In this document: in pieces, positions 63,978 through 64,000 of the stretch | Layout of the letters: each line of letters starts with the position of its first letter | How positions within the stretch are numbered: position 1 is the stretch's first letter | From: Falsiroseomonas sp051433165 | Lineage (GTDB): Bacteria > Pseudomonadota > Alphaproteobacteria > Acetobacterales > Acetobacteraceae | Direction of reading: 5' to 3' | Assembly: GCF_051433165.1 (NCBI RefSeq) | Contig: NZ_JBHMFS010000014.1 | Coordinates: forward strand, 92,157 to 156,156 | DNA length: 64,000 nt | Position numbers and translations under genes: made by a program | Notes under the pieces: model-generated | Database searches by the model: none | What the model was told of the DNA's origin: nothing | Seen by the model: the letters and a program-made list of their open reading frames with translations, nothing else

Positions 63978-64000
63978 AGCGCCCGGTCACGGCGCTGCCG

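Overview
The window is very GC-rich, densely coded DNA of an alphaproteobacterium. Its gene order fits the Rhodospirillales, most likely an Acetobacteraceae (Roseomonas-like) genome. Supporting signs are a SAM-II type riboswitch before metZ, acnA divergent from ccmAB, a SUV3-type helicase / S4 / ferredoxin / CarD cluster, yqeY-dnaG-rpoD, glnK-amtB and an apaG-to-FtsK housekeeping run. The genus is an inference; no rRNA gene is present.

Layout. 1-7.1 kb: the 3' part of a hybrid sensor kinase, a secreted trypsin-like protease with an overlapping MFS exporter, a cupin, a four-gene copper-handling operon (DUF2946, YcnI/DUF1775, a small unknown secreted protein, PCu(A)C chaperone) and a Bax-inhibitor-1 membrane protein with a clear terminator. 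7.1-14 kb: a deaminase, the ybbP-ybbA / tesA module, thpR, then carD followed closely by a cysD that has no cysN beside it. 14-18.5 kb: fdxA, an S4 RNA-binding protein and a 1054-residue SUV3-like helicase whose upstream region is a 23-bp tandem repeat array. 18.5-25.5 kb: a HAMP protein without a signalling domain, an MFS transporter, a metallophosphoesterase, a diacylglycerol-kinase-like gene with an apparent 5' frameshift, and acnA. 25.6-29.4 kb: ccmA-ccmB, then an oppositely oriented RTX metalloprotease whose stop codon abuts that of ccmB.

29.4-35.5 kb: LysR, trxB, Lrp/AsnC, a secreted hydrolase, threonine ammonia-lyase and greA. 35.5-41.9 kb: an interrupted car operon. carA and carB are separated by three genes, one of them a conspicuously AT-rich orphan. 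CarA carries an extra N-terminal YdaS/Cro-like helix-turn-helix domain, and two copies of the palindrome GGGAA-N5-TTCCC lie just upstream, in the 108-bp region shared with the divergent yqeY-dnaG-rpoD operon. This possible self-regulated HTH-CarA switch is the most interesting thing in the window.

46-49 kb: GNAT, ArsR, SDR and YghU-like genes and a tRNA-Gly(CCC). 49-53 kb: riboswitch-metZ, a LysE-type exporter and a GMC oxidoreductase. 53-63 kb: apaG, a YbaK-type deacylase, thioredoxin/TPR, a LON-domain protein, Trm112-like, DUF971, a UbiH-type hydroxylase, glnK-amtB, arfB and ftsK. The right end holds a gene-poor stretch, a YHS-domain lipoprotein-size secreted protein and two copies of a long palindromic element that flank it.

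All functional names come from recognising motifs and gene order by eye. No database search was run. Start codons were chosen by Shine-Dalgarno sequence, signal peptide and family length, and doubtful ones are marked.
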